Below are positions 54,861 to 63,672 of a DNA stretch of 64,000 nucleotides, piece after piece; position 1 is the stretch's first letter; every line of letters begins with the position of its first letter. Both the position numbers and the translations under genes were made by a program. Source of the stretch: Sphingobacterium multivorum (GTDB taxonomy: Bacteria > Bacteroidota > Bacteroidia > Sphingobacteriales > Sphingobacteriaceae); contig NZ_CP154261.1 of assembly GCF_039511225.1 (NCBI RefSeq), positions 3,348,001 to 3,412,000 of the forward strand, written 5' to 3'. The notes below the pieces were generated by a model, which saw only the letters and a program-made list of their open reading frames with translations, was not told where the DNA came from and did not search any database.

Positions 54861-56666
54861 ATGAATAGATTCGTTATTTTTTTTGGAATATTCATTGTTT
54901 TGGGTATCCAAGCCTGCCATAAGGATAAAGACAATCCACCGGAACAAAGTACTAAATCGAAACTCGAGGATGTGCTGACAGGAATAGATTCACTGAAATC
55001 TTTTACCGCCGATCTGAAGAGCGCGTCGCTTGCTGAGGAAGAGCTTAATCAGGGCATTACGGTCTTTACCCTGAGTGAACGGGTCCTTGCTGATGTGTCT
55101 GTAGCAAAGCATAACCTGCCATCTGCTACTGAGGGCAGTCAAGATCTACCCCGGTTAAGAGCAGCAAATGGAACCAATGGATCCGATTTTAAGGATGGCT
55201 CTTCCATCAAGGACTATATTGTCAAGGGCCGCTTTTCATTGAGCGATTTTACGCCCGACAAGAAACTGACCACCCTAAGCGGCAAAACCATCACCGTTCA
55301 GGTCGTCAATGGTATGGTCTATCTAAATGGGGTACAGCTCTTCAGTAATCCCATCAGCAGTAACAGTACATTTGCTGTATTTGCCTTATCGTCCTTTATT
55401 AACTATGGTAGCATGCTGGCTCTTGACAACCAAGCGCTCGCCAAAGTAGCCCCCTGCATCCCGGGAGGCACCTTAACGATCTTAGGTCAAAATTTCGGCG
55501 ACAAACCCGAACAGAACCTGGTTACACTCAATGGCAAAAATGCCCTGGTGAACGAGGCTTCAAAAAATAAGCTCGTGATCACCATTCCTGCCGAGGCCAC
55601 GACGGGAATGCTCACGGTCATGGTAAACAATAAAACAGTGAGCAGCGTATCGCCCATACCGGTTTTATTACCCACGGTTACTACGGTTAACGGCATAGCG
55701 GCTTTGGGATGCCAGAATATTCAGGGCATCGCTATCGACAACAACAATACGCTCTACTTCACCGACCCGTCCAACTACCGCACGCTTTCCTACGATGCAA
55801 GCGGGCATGCCGTCATCTACCAGCCGCTGGGACCACCTGAAAAAGACATCAACGGCGACGGCCGAATCGATGCCAACGACGCACCACTCATCATCACGGA
55901 TCCCTGGGCCATTACCTTGGGTAATGATGGAAAGATATATGTGGCAGGGAAAAGTAAAGAAGTGACACCAGGCATATTCCGTTTTACGCCTAATCTGCCA
56001 AAGCAAACAGAACTTTGGGCCGGTAGTAAAGACCTCAATTTAGAAGGACGTCGCTTAAATACAGGTATGCGTCCGATTGCCCTTCTGGCTGATGGCGAGA
56101 CGATGTTGTATGCCAATAATTTCCCTGAGCAGCAATATGTGGTCAACCGCATCGCTGGCGATAATATTATGGGCTGGTTGTATAATATGGACTTTTTGAG
56201 CGTCGACCCCACCTATCAGCAATCCGCCACTATACTGGGGATGACAAAAATGAAAAACGCGAACACCTTTTATCTTGCTGATGGCGCTGGCAAACGCATC
56301 TGGAAAAAAGATCAAAATGGGCTTTACCTTCTCGCCGGGGCCAATAATAAAAACCATATCCCCGCACAGGATGGACAGGGCACAGCTGTGCTGTTTGGCA
56401 GTCCGATGGGAATAGCGCTCTGGTCGGATCAGTATATTGTTGTCTGCGATAACGACTATACCAACCACAATTATAGCATCCGGGTTGTCAACACCTATGG
56501 TGTGGTCACCACCATCGCCGGCGGCAACAACCCGACCAACAGCAGCAAAGATGGTATCGGCAAAGCAGCGCAGTTCAATGGCGTTAATGCCATTGCAGTC
56601 GATAAAGACAATATGCTTTACGTCGCATCCGATGACGGTTCCATCCGAAAAATCCAATTTAAATAG
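54861..56666 (+). CDS. lipoprotein with fasciclin-like, IPT/TIG and NHL-propeller domains
   Basis: ATG 54861 is chosen because it gives a signal peptide with lipobox IQA-Cys19. Residues 36-180 resemble a FAS1 (fasciclin) domain (ITVFTLSERVLADV; KDYIVKGRFSLSDFTPDKKLTTLSGKTITVQ). Residues 197-275 form an IPT/TIG Ig-like domain (PGGTLTILGQNFGDKPEQNLVTLNGKNALV). Residues 280-601 form an NHL-type propeller with repeating A-I/V-D-x-D-x-x-LYFTD blades. A calcium-loop sequence D-I-N-G-D-G-R-I-D-A-N-D (329-340) is inserted in the propeller. Surface-anchored adhesion or glycan-binding role is possible. Monocistronic with a terminator. Confidence 0.86.
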   Translation: MNRFVIFFGIFIVLGIQACHKDKDNPPEQSTKSKLEDVLTGIDSLKSFTADLKSASLAEEELNQGITVFTLSERVLADVSVAKHNLPSATEGSQDLPRLRAANGTNGSDFKDGSSIKDYIVKGRFSLSDFTPDKKLTTLSGKTITVQVVNGMVYLNGVQLFSNPISSNSTFAVFALSSFINYGSMLALDNQALAKVAPCIPGGTLTILGQNFGDKPEQNLVTLNGKNALVNEASKNKLVITIPAEATTGMLTVMVNNKTVSSVSPIPVLLPTVTTVNGIAALGCQNIQGIAIDNNNTLYFTDPSNYRTLSYDASGHAVIYQPLGPPEKDINGDGRIDANDAPLIITDPWAITLGNDGKIYVAGKSKEVTPGIFRFTPNLPKQTELWAGSKDLNLEGRRLNTGMRPIALLADGETMLYANNFPEQQYVVNRIAGDNIMGWLYNMDFLSVDPTYQQSATILGMTKMKNANTFYLADGAGKRIWKKDQNGLYLLAGANNKNHIPAQDGQGTAVLFGSPMGIALWSDQYIVVCDNDYTNHNYSIRVVNTYGVVTTIAGGNNPTNSSKDGIGKAAQFNGVNAIAVDKDNMLYVASDDGSIRKIQFK

Positions 56667-56724
56667 TATATGATTTAAACGGACGCCATTTAAATACGAA
56701 TTATTCATTGTACCCATCTGCCCG

Positions 56725-56773
56725 AAATCCAAAGCACAACGTTTTTAGCCTTGCGCTTTGGATTTTCTTTTCG
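56725..56773 (+). terminator. intrinsic terminator of the lipoprotein gene
   Basis: Stem AAATCCAAAGC / GCTTTGGATTT with a 19-nt loop, then TCTTTTC. Confidence 0.62.
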
Positions 56774-56836
56774 CCGATTATTTTATATTTTTGTACATCT
56801 TCCAGCAATAATCTAATTTAGTCGGGAACAACCATT

Positions 56837-59164
56837 ATGCAGTTTAATTTCGCCTTTGATTCCAGTCCGTTTAAAACCCTGATCGCTTTTCATAAGATTA
56901 TACCATCCTTTGAAGCAGCGGCTCTATCGCCGGTTGGCTTTCAGGCTACTTACGCCCGATCGCTGCTGGAAGAAATCAGCAAATACCCCGAACTTATCGA
57001 GGGCGTCGAAAAAGCCGAAGACCTGCTGCGCTACGAGCCTATCATCAAGGTGCTGCTGGCAGATCTGTTTCCAAGCTCACTGACGCACAATGAGATCAAG
57101 GCCATTACCATTCCCTTCCACCTCTATACGTTCAACCACACCGCTAGACTGGAAAAAATATTACAGGACGCCGGCGATCACTATGAATTTAGTCTGCGCG
57201 ATATTTCGCCCGATACGTATTATATCCTCAATTGCTGCGTCATCATCAGTCAGTATTATGGCTTTAAGGTGGATGCTATGGATGCCCCCCTCTTTTTGGA
57301 TATTCCAGACAAGAATAACATCATCCATCATTACCGCGTCCTCTTCAATGCCGATTTTATCGATGTCCTTCCGACAGAACAGGCTATCGACCTTTCGGCA
57401 GAAGATATTACCGAACTGGTCGACAACTTTTCGGATATTGCCCTATGGAAGTCCAAATTCCCCGAGCAGAGCTGGATCCTGAAGGGCTTTTCCATTATGA
57501 CGCTCTTCGATGCCACCATTGAAAATGCGGTATCCAGCTTCAAGAGTAATCTGCTGCGCGAGAAAAGTGCGATCCAAATGACGGAAATAGAAAGCATCTT
57601 CAGGTCGATTTATAAAATAAATGATCTGCGGATCGGACTCACCTCCTTTGAAAAAGTCAGGGACGAATACAACTTACGGATTGTCGAAAAACAACTGTAC
57701 AGCCATCTGCTTTACGATTCGACCATCGAGGAATGTGAAAGCATGCTCTGCAGTGAGACGCTGGAACGCATGCTCACCAAGGACGAATACCTTGTTGTAC
57801 CGGATATTGACAAGCTGCCGATTGCTGATCCAAAACAGGCCTTTTTTATCGATAAGCTGAAGCAGCAAAATGTAAAGAGCTTTATTTTTGTGCCCCTGAT
57901 CGAAGGCGACAAAGTGCTTGGTTTACTGGAAATGTCTTCCTCCAAGGTACGTGAACTCAATTCGGTCAATGCCAACAAGCTCAACTTCATCTTGCCCTTT
58001 ATAAAGGATAAAGTCTCCAAAGCATTTTCTGAAACTGAAAACCAGATCGAAGCGGTGATCCAAAAGGAATATACGTCAATCCATCCGAGTGTCAAATGGC
58101 GGTTTCAGGAAGAAGCCATCCACTTCCTCAACGACCGCGCCTTTGGGAAAGACTATGCCCTCCAGGAAATTGTCTTCGACCAGGTGTATCCGCTCTATGG
58201 ACAAATCGACGTACAGGGCTCCTCCGAATCCCGCAATCAGGCGATCCGGCAGGATCTGATCAATCAGAGCATGGACCTGATCGCGCTGTTCACTGCGGTC
58301 AACCAAACGCAGCAATTACCCCTATTTGAGCAGAAAATATTCGATCTGGAACGAAATCTGGCGACGCTGCAACATGGGCTGCTGACCGATACGGAACAGC
58401 TCATGCTCGATTATTTTAATCAGGATATTCACCCTATTCTCGAGAATTTCAGGAAAAACAACAAAAATAGCCTCGCCACTGAGGCCATAGACCGCTATTT
58501 TGAGCGGATCAACCTGTCCATCGGCGGTTTTTATGAGGCCCGCCAGGATTATGACAACTCCATCACGCTGATCAATAAAAAGCTGGTGGCCATCCTCGAC
58601 GAAAAACAGGTGGAAGCCCAACAGTACTTTCCACATTACTACGAGCGCTACAAGACAGATGGTATCGAGCACAATATGTATATCGGTGCATCCATTGCTC
58701 CGGACCGGAATTTTGAGCTGTATTATCTGCGCAATTTACGCCTATGGCAACTGCAGGTGATGTGTGCCATGGAACAGGAATTTAGACAGCTGCAACCCTC
58801 GCTGCCCCACCTGCTCGAAGTAACCTCGCTGATATTGGTGTTTGCCACCCCCATTTCCATCCGCTTTCGTATGGACGAGAAGCAATTCGATATTGATGGC
58901 TCCTACAATGTGCGTTATGAAATTGCCAAGAAACGGATCGACAAAGCCAAGATCAAAGGCTCGACGGAACGTATTACCCAAAAAGGCAAATTGGTTATTG
59001 TCTACTCCAATGTACATGAAGAGACAGAGTACCTGGGTTACATCAACCTACTACAGCACAAAGGATTACTGGACGACAACATCGAACAGTTTGAGGTGGA
59101 AGATCTCCAGGGCCTCGTCGGCCTGAAAGCGATCCGCGTGGGTTTTCAATTTCAGGAACAATAA
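56837..59164 (+). CDS. GAF-domain protein of unknown function, 775 aa
   Basis: A large soluble protein without signal peptide or membrane helix. Residues about 240-400 fit a GAF domain (RIGLTSFEKVRDEY...MLTKDEYLVVPDIDKL...VKSFIFVPLIEGDKVLGLLEMSSSKVRELN). The flanking regions (1-235, 410-775) are mostly helical and unrecognised; no kinase, cyclase, EAL/GGDEF or phosphatase motif was found. It is 145 nt upstream of a GAF-PAS-PAS histidine kinase on the same strand, so the two could work together. Relatives are likely restricted to Sphingobacteriaceae and near families, from the lack of any wide-spread domain. Confidence 0.8.
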   Translation: MQFNFAFDSSPFKTLIAFHKIIPSFEAAALSPVGFQATYARSLLEEISKYPELIEGVEKAEDLLRYEPIIKVLLADLFPSSLTHNEIKAITIPFHLYTFNHTARLEKILQDAGDHYEFSLRDISPDTYYILNCCVIISQYYGFKVDAMDAPLFLDIPDKNNIIHHYRVLFNADFIDVLPTEQAIDLSAEDITELVDNFSDIALWKSKFPEQSWILKGFSIMTLFDATIENAVSSFKSNLLREKSAIQMTEIESIFRSIYKINDLRIGLTSFEKVRDEYNLRIVEKQLYSHLLYDSTIEECESMLCSETLERMLTKDEYLVVPDIDKLPIADPKQAFFIDKLKQQNVKSFIFVPLIEGDKVLGLLEMSSSKVRELNSVNANKLNFILPFIKDKVSKAFSETENQIEAVIQKEYTSIHPSVKWRFQEEAIHFLNDRAFGKDYALQEIVFDQVYPLYGQIDVQGSSESRNQAIRQDLINQSMDLIALFTAVNQTQQLPLFEQKIFDLERNLATLQHGLLTDTEQLMLDYFNQDIHPILENFRKNNKNSLATEAIDRYFERINLSIGGFYEARQDYDNSITLINKKLVAILDEKQVEAQQYFPHYYERYKTDGIEHNMYIGASIAPDRNFELYYLRNLRLWQLQVMCAMEQEFRQLQPSLPHLLEVTSLILVFATPISIRFRMDEKQFDIDGSYNVRYEIAKKRIDKAKIKGSTERITQKGKLVIVYSNVHEETEYLGYINLLQHKGLLDDNIEQFEVEDLQGLVGLKAIRVGFQFQEQ

Positions 59165-59309
59165 AAACAGTAACAATCATTTCGGACAGATTCAATTATC
59201 GAAACGTCAACGGTCGCTTTTTTTTATTTTATAAGGAAAAATTATTGCATGGCAATAGCAATTTCGCCTAGATTGGGTTATCTTTACAGAAAAAGATTGA
59301 TCGGGCCAT

Positions 59310-61442
59310 ATGATAGAAAACGTATTCAACGAAGCTGCTGTAAACCGTAGGGAAATGGATAGGCTGGCGGCATTAGCACGCTACGACATTATCGATAGCC
59401 CTTCCGAACGTATTTTTGATGGTCTGCTACAGCTAGCTGCACAGGTTTTTCAGGTGCCAGCATTGCTCCTCACCTTTGTCGGTGCAGATCGTATCTTTGT
59501 CAAATCCAGCATAGGCATCGACCAAGCAGAGCCTCTCAACCGCGCTAACAGTTTATTTTCCAGTACGATTGAACATCAACAGGTGATGGTGATTGAAGAT
59601 CTATTACGCGAAAAAGCCTGGACCGGCGATCGCAGCTGGATCGACAGCCATGCCATTCGATTCTATGCAGGTGCTCCGCTTATGACAGCCGATGGCTTTC
59701 TGATCGGCACATTCAGCATTACCGATCATCAGCCCCGGGAGTTTGGCCAAGCCGAACGGGACAAGCTCGCCTCCTTTGCCCAAACAGCTATGGATCAGGT
59801 CGCTTTGCGCCAATCAGCGCTAGCGAAGATCGAAGAGGTTGCCGCCGTCAATACCCATCTGGCCAATATGCAGCAGCGGCTGCTCGATCTCAATAGCGAG
59901 CTGGAAGCCGCCAATGCGCAGCTTACCCAGACCAACAGCATGCTATACAAATCGTATGATGTGACCCTGCTCCTCAACAAAAACCTCAAGAAAAACGAGC
60001 AGCGGCTGAAATCCTTTATCACCAAAGCGCCCATTGCCTTTGCTATTCTGACGGGCCGCGAAATGACGATCGAGGTAGCCAATGATAAGGTGCTCAACAT
60101 CTGGGGAAAAACGGCGGCCATTTTAGGCTATCCCATCGCTAAAGCGCTGCCCGAGCTCGAAGGCCAGCCTTATTTTGACCTGCTCGACCATGTGTTCACC
60201 AGTGGCCAGACCTATATCGGAGACACCGCTCCTGTGGAATTCGAGGAGGATGGGCAATTAAGCACCCATTATTTTGATTTTGTTTACGAACCGGTCAAAG
60301 GCGAAGACGGAAACACAGAATCCATTATTGTGATCGCCAACGAGGTGACCGAGCGTATCCGGCAGAAAAAACATCTGGAAGGGCTCAACCAGGAGCTGGA
60401 AATGGCGCTTAAAGCCGGCGAACTGGGCACCTATCATCTGGATATCCAAAACTGGAAAAACCAGGCTTCGGCTACCTGTAAAAGCCATTTTGGCCTGCCG
60501 CCAAACGAAACCTTTGAATTTGAAGACTTCATTCAGGCCATTATCCCCGAGCACCGGATGATGGTGCAGCAAAAAGTGGAGGAAGCCATTGCCAAAAAGA
60601 TCACCTACCAAGCCGAATATATGACCCGCTGGCCTGATGGTTCGCTTCATTGGATTAATTCCTCGGGACTGACCCACTATGATGCCGAAGGCACCCCAAT
60701 CGACCTGATCGGGGTAACGGTGGACGTAACCACCCGCAAAAATTACGAGGCGCAGAAAGAGGACTTTCTGAGTATCGCCAGCCACGAGCTCAAAACCCCC
60801 ATTACCAGCCTTCGGGGAACGATACAGATGCTGGAGATGCTGAAAGACAAATCGGCCGATGCTACCATTGGCAAACTGATTGACATGTCGGGCGCCAGTA
60901 TCAAAAAAATAACCGCACTGGTAGATGACCTATTGAATATGCACCGTATCAGCCTGGGGCAGCTCGAATTGAATACCACAACCTTTGCGGCAGCCAAGAT
61001 GATCCGATCCTGCTTTCGCGACATCAATATGATCGGCAAGCATCAGCTCAACCTGGATGGCGACCTCGAGGCCACACTCCATGCCGACGAACAGCGCATC
61101 GAACAGGTGGTTTCGAACCTGATCAACAATGCCATCAAATATGCACCGGCTTCGCATACCATTGACGTGCGTATCGAGCAGCTCCCCCGATCTGTCAAGA
61201 TCCATGTAAGGGATTATGGCGAAGGCATTCCAGCTGAGCTACAGCAGCAGATCTTCGAGCGCTATTACAGGGTCTATCCCGATGGCAAAAAGTACTCGGG
61301 ACTTGGACTGGGGCTGTATATCTCGGCAGAAATTGTCAAGCGCCATGGCGGTGAGATCGGTGTGGACAGCAGTCCCGGCCAAGGCAGCAATTTCTGGTTT
61401 ACCATACCGCTTGCCGAATCGCATCCTGATGGAAGCCTTTAA
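59310..61442 (+). CDS. soluble sensor histidine kinase: GAF, coiled coil, PAS, PAS, HisKA, HATPase
   Basis: A 710-residue kinase with no membrane segment. Order: GAF (about 20-165), coiled coil (170-235, rich in Leu/Gln/Asn), PAS 1 (238-350), PAS 2 with PAC (360-476, ITYQAEYMTRWPDGSLHWINSSG), HisKA (484-550, phosphorylated His492 in SIASHELKTPITSL), HATPase (590-705, VVSNLINNAIKY, DYGEGIP, YSGLGLGLYI). No receiver domain or response regulator gene is adjacent, so it is an orphan kinase. GC content is higher than in the surrounding genes on the left half of the window. Confidence 0.93.
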   Translation: MIENVFNEAAVNRREMDRLAALARYDIIDSPSERIFDGLLQLAAQVFQVPALLLTFVGADRIFVKSSIGIDQAEPLNRANSLFSSTIEHQQVMVIEDLLREKAWTGDRSWIDSHAIRFYAGAPLMTADGFLIGTFSITDHQPREFGQAERDKLASFAQTAMDQVALRQSALAKIEEVAAVNTHLANMQQRLLDLNSELEAANAQLTQTNSMLYKSYDVTLLLNKNLKKNEQRLKSFITKAPIAFAILTGREMTIEVANDKVLNIWGKTAAILGYPIAKALPELEGQPYFDLLDHVFTSGQTYIGDTAPVEFEEDGQLSTHYFDFVYEPVKGEDGNTESIIVIANEVTERIRQKKHLEGLNQELEMALKAGELGTYHLDIQNWKNQASATCKSHFGLPPNETFEFEDFIQAIIPEHRMMVQQKVEEAIAKKITYQAEYMTRWPDGSLHWINSSGLTHYDAEGTPIDLIGVTVDVTTRKNYEAQKEDFLSIASHELKTPITSLRGTIQMLEMLKDKSADATIGKLIDMSGASIKKITALVDDLLNMHRISLGQLELNTTTFAAAKMIRSCFRDINMIGKHQLNLDGDLEATLHADEQRIEQVVSNLINNAIKYAPASHTIDVRIEQLPRSVKIHVRDYGEGIPAELQQQIFERYYRVYPDGKKYSGLGLGLYISAEIVKRHGGEIGVDSSPGQGSNFWFTIPLAESHPDGSL

Positions 61443-61472
61443 ACAAAGGCCCGAGTCAAGGTTTTATCCAGA

Positions 61473-61637
61473 TTTAAGCAATTCGATATCACATCGGATA
61501 TACGTTTACTTCGGCTTAAAACAAGGGCTAAGTCCGCTTTAAACCATTCGATGTTCCGCCTGATAAGCCAGTACATCAAGCGTCCTTGGCCTCGGCCGGC
61601 TTCAAAGCAGGCGATGTTCCATCAGGTAGGCCAATGC
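61473..61637. repeat. three degenerate tandem copies (about 63-65 bp period) at the epimerase 3' end
   Basis: Related blocks start at 61473 (TTTAAGCAATTCGATATCAC), 61538 (TTTAAACCATTCGATGTTCC) and 61601 (TTCAAAGCAGGCGATGTTCC). The last two agree at about 25 of 36 positions. The 61601 copy is the true 3' end of the epimerase gene; the 61538 copy read on the minus strand gives ...LAYQAEHRMV-stop, parallel to the real end LAYLMEHRLL-stop. Confidence 0.6.
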
Positions 61638-62609
61638 CTCACGTACCGCCTCTTCGCTGCTTTTGGGATTAAAGCCCAGTTCCGTGCGTGCTTTGCTGAT
61701 ATCAAAATCCTGCTGCAGCCCCGAAAACATCGCAATATCTTTGCGGGTAATCGTTGGCGCCGTACCTTTCAGCCGCCCCGCGAGCTCCATAAGCCCTGCT
61801 ACTCCATAGAGCAACATTTTGGGAACAGCTGCCGGAATCTTGAGCCCTAATTCGGGATATAACTTTTGTGCCAATTTGGTCGTATCGGTTATCGTCATGC
61901 ACTTTTCATTGGCTAAAATATAACGTTCGCCTGCTTTTCCGTGCAGGGCGGCGAGATAACAGCCTTCGGCGACATCTTTGACGTCCACCCAGTTGAGGGC
62001 TATACCGGTATCTACGGGAATCTGCTTGGTCAGAATAAGGCGCAGCACATCGTAGGAAACGTTGAGGGGCAGAGCGGCTTCGCTTCCGATCATGGCACCG
62101 GGCATGACCGACACCAGCTCGATGCCCAGTTCGGCGGCCAGTTTAAAGGCCAGCTTTTCGCCATCGTTTTTGGAATTGTAATAGGCGTCCCTCCGGTCGG
62201 GGTTGTAGCCATTGCTCTCCTTTGTGGGCGTATGCGTATAATCCAGTGCAGCAATGGAGCTTACATAGATGATTTTTTTGACACCTGCCTCCGCCGCAGC
62301 TTCGATGGTATTGCGGGTACCCTGCATATTGACGTCGTAGATTTCCTTTTGTGGATCGCGGGCCCATAGCTTAAAAGCTGCGCCCACGGCATAGAACGTA
62401 TCCACGCCCTGCAGCGCCTTGACGAAAGAGACCTTATCGGTGATATCTGCCGCCACGAGATCGCAGGGCAAACCTTCCAGCGCGGCGCAGTTGCCAAGAT
62501 TCCGGACCGAAGCACGTACCCGAAAACCCTTTGCTAACAGTAGTCTGACCAGGTTATTTCCCAGGTGCCCATTTGCACCCGACACCAATACCAATTTTTT
62601 TGTTGTCAT
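61602..62609 (-). CDS. NAD-dependent epimerase/dehydratase (extended SDR, dihydroflavonol-reductase-like)
   Basis: Start at ATG 62609 (MTTKKLVLVSGANGHLGNN). The NAD(P) loop is VSGANGHLGNNLVRLL; the active site shows Ser in IIYVSSIAAL (about 115-124) and Tyr-x3-Lys as YYNSKNDGEKLA (about 150). VMPGAMIGSEAALPLN and the C-terminal ELGFNPKSSEEAVREAL are typical of dihydroflavonol-4-reductase/3-beta-HSD-like members. Length 335. It lies 63 nt downstream of a Crp/Fnr-family gene on the same strand, which probably controls it. Confidence 0.9.
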   Translation of the reverse strand: MTTKKLVLVSGANGHLGNNLVRLLLAKGFRVRASVRNLGNCAALEGLPCDLVAADITDKVSFVKALQGVDTFYAVGAAFKLWARDPQKEIYDVNMQGTRNTIEAAAEAGVKKIIYVSSIAALDYTHTPTKESNGYNPDRRDAYYNSKNDGEKLAFKLAAELGIELVSVMPGAMIGSEAALPLNVSYDVLRLILTKQIPVDTGIALNWVDVKDVAEGCYLAALHGKAGERYILANEKCMTITDTTKLAQKLYPELGLKIPAAVPKMLLYGVAGLMELAGRLKGTAPTITRKDIAMFSGLQQDFDISKARTELGFNPKSSEEAVREALAYLMEHRLL

Positions 62610-62672
62610 GTGTTTGATTTTAAATGATAGCACAAAGTTCTGCTTTGGCCATTCAAAATCAGTTCACAAATG

Positions 62673-63248
62673 TTACCTAATGATCTGTTTGCGGATGCGG
62701 CTCAAACTTTTGGGGTTCATACCAAGGAAAGAAGCGATATATTGCATGGGCACGTTGTACAGCAATTCCGGCTGCTCGGCCATGAGTTTGAGGTAACGTT
62801 TTTCGGCCGTAAGCGTGGCAAGCTCTTTTGCTCTCTTCTCATTATAGGTCAAGGACTGCTGAAACACATACACACTAAAATCCTTAAATGAAGGCAATTG
62901 CCTTGTCAGCAGATCGAGGTTTGCCTTGCTGATGCGCAGCAGTTCACTGTCGGTGATACTTTCCAGGTTTTCTTCCGTGCAGGTCTGGTGGTTGAAATGC
63001 TGGTAAGAGCAGATAAATCCCGGTGGGCAGTTGATATGTGTCGTCAGCTCGTCGCCCTTATCATTATAATGGAACAGGCGAACAAAACCCGACACCACAA
63101 AATACAGGTAAGCCGGTACCTTTCCCTCCTCTTCAATGAGCTGATGTTTGGCATAGCGCACGGGCTCCATATAAGATTTACACAGTTCAATCTCGGATTC
63201 CGATAACGGACTGTGTTGTTTGATCAGCTGAATAAACTTTGTGTGCAT
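62673..63248 (-). CDS. Crp/Fnr family transcriptional regulator (second)
   Basis: A 191-residue regulator with a cupin-type sensor (about 5-115: RYAKHQLIEEEGKVPAYLYFVVSGFVRLFHYNDKGDELTTHINCPPGF) and a C-terminal winged helix (VPMQYIASFLGMNPKSLSRIRKQI). It lacks the cAMP-binding RxS and Fnr-type N-terminal Cys cluster. In Bacteroidota such short members often control one linked oxidoreductase gene; here the epimerase downstream and the divergent SDR are candidates. The intergenic region contains a perfect palindrome (63369). Confidence 0.91.
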   Translation of the reverse strand: MHTKFIQLIKQHSPLSESEIELCKSYMEPVRYAKHQLIEEEGKVPAYLYFVVSGFVRLFHYNDKGDELTTHINCPPGFICSYQHFNHQTCTEENLESITDSELLRISKANLDLLTRQLPSFKDFSVYVFQQSLTYNEKRAKELATLTAEKRYLKLMAEQPELLYNVPMQYIASFLGMNPKSLSRIRKQIIR

Positions 63249-63368
63249 TATATCTGTTTTAATTGGCCCCCAAGCTTTCTCATACGTTCATTAGGCATAT
63301 TCTTGTCTAAGTGTTGCATCGCTGGGAATCCCTCATTCACCTAACAAATATACTAAAAACGACCTGAA

Positions 63369-63385
63369 TACTAATAAAATTAGTA
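63369..63385. promoter_or_regulatory. palindrome TACTAAT-AAA-ATTAGTA
   Basis: Perfect 7-bp arms with a 3-nt spacer, 120 nt upstream of the Crp/Fnr gene and about 290 nt upstream of the SDR gene. The shape fits a HxlR- or Crp-type dimer site. The remaining 400 nt gap (63249-63651) shows no gene. Confidence 0.5.
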
Positions 63386-63672
63386 AATAAATTTTGTTTT
63401 ATATAAACCGCTCATCCTATCCACCGTTTCAGCTGACCCAATTTGTCAATAGCCTCGCCAAAACGGATACGCTAAAAAGTACACTCATTACGTAAAAATC
63501 AGCGTAACATCGCATCATTTTTATAACGAATATCACCAAATAATCGTACCAAAGTCGATGATTTGTCTACACACCTCGCTTTCGTCATTTTGGCTACAAT
63601 CAAGCTCAATTTGGCAACAGGTACCCTATGCTTTCTTTAGACATTTGTTATATGGAATCAAACAATAACACA

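Noticed and set aside
56055..56732. Minus-strand frame of 225 codons
   Set aside because: Antisense to the NHL propeller; its apparent hydrophobic patterns mirror the repetitive sense codons.
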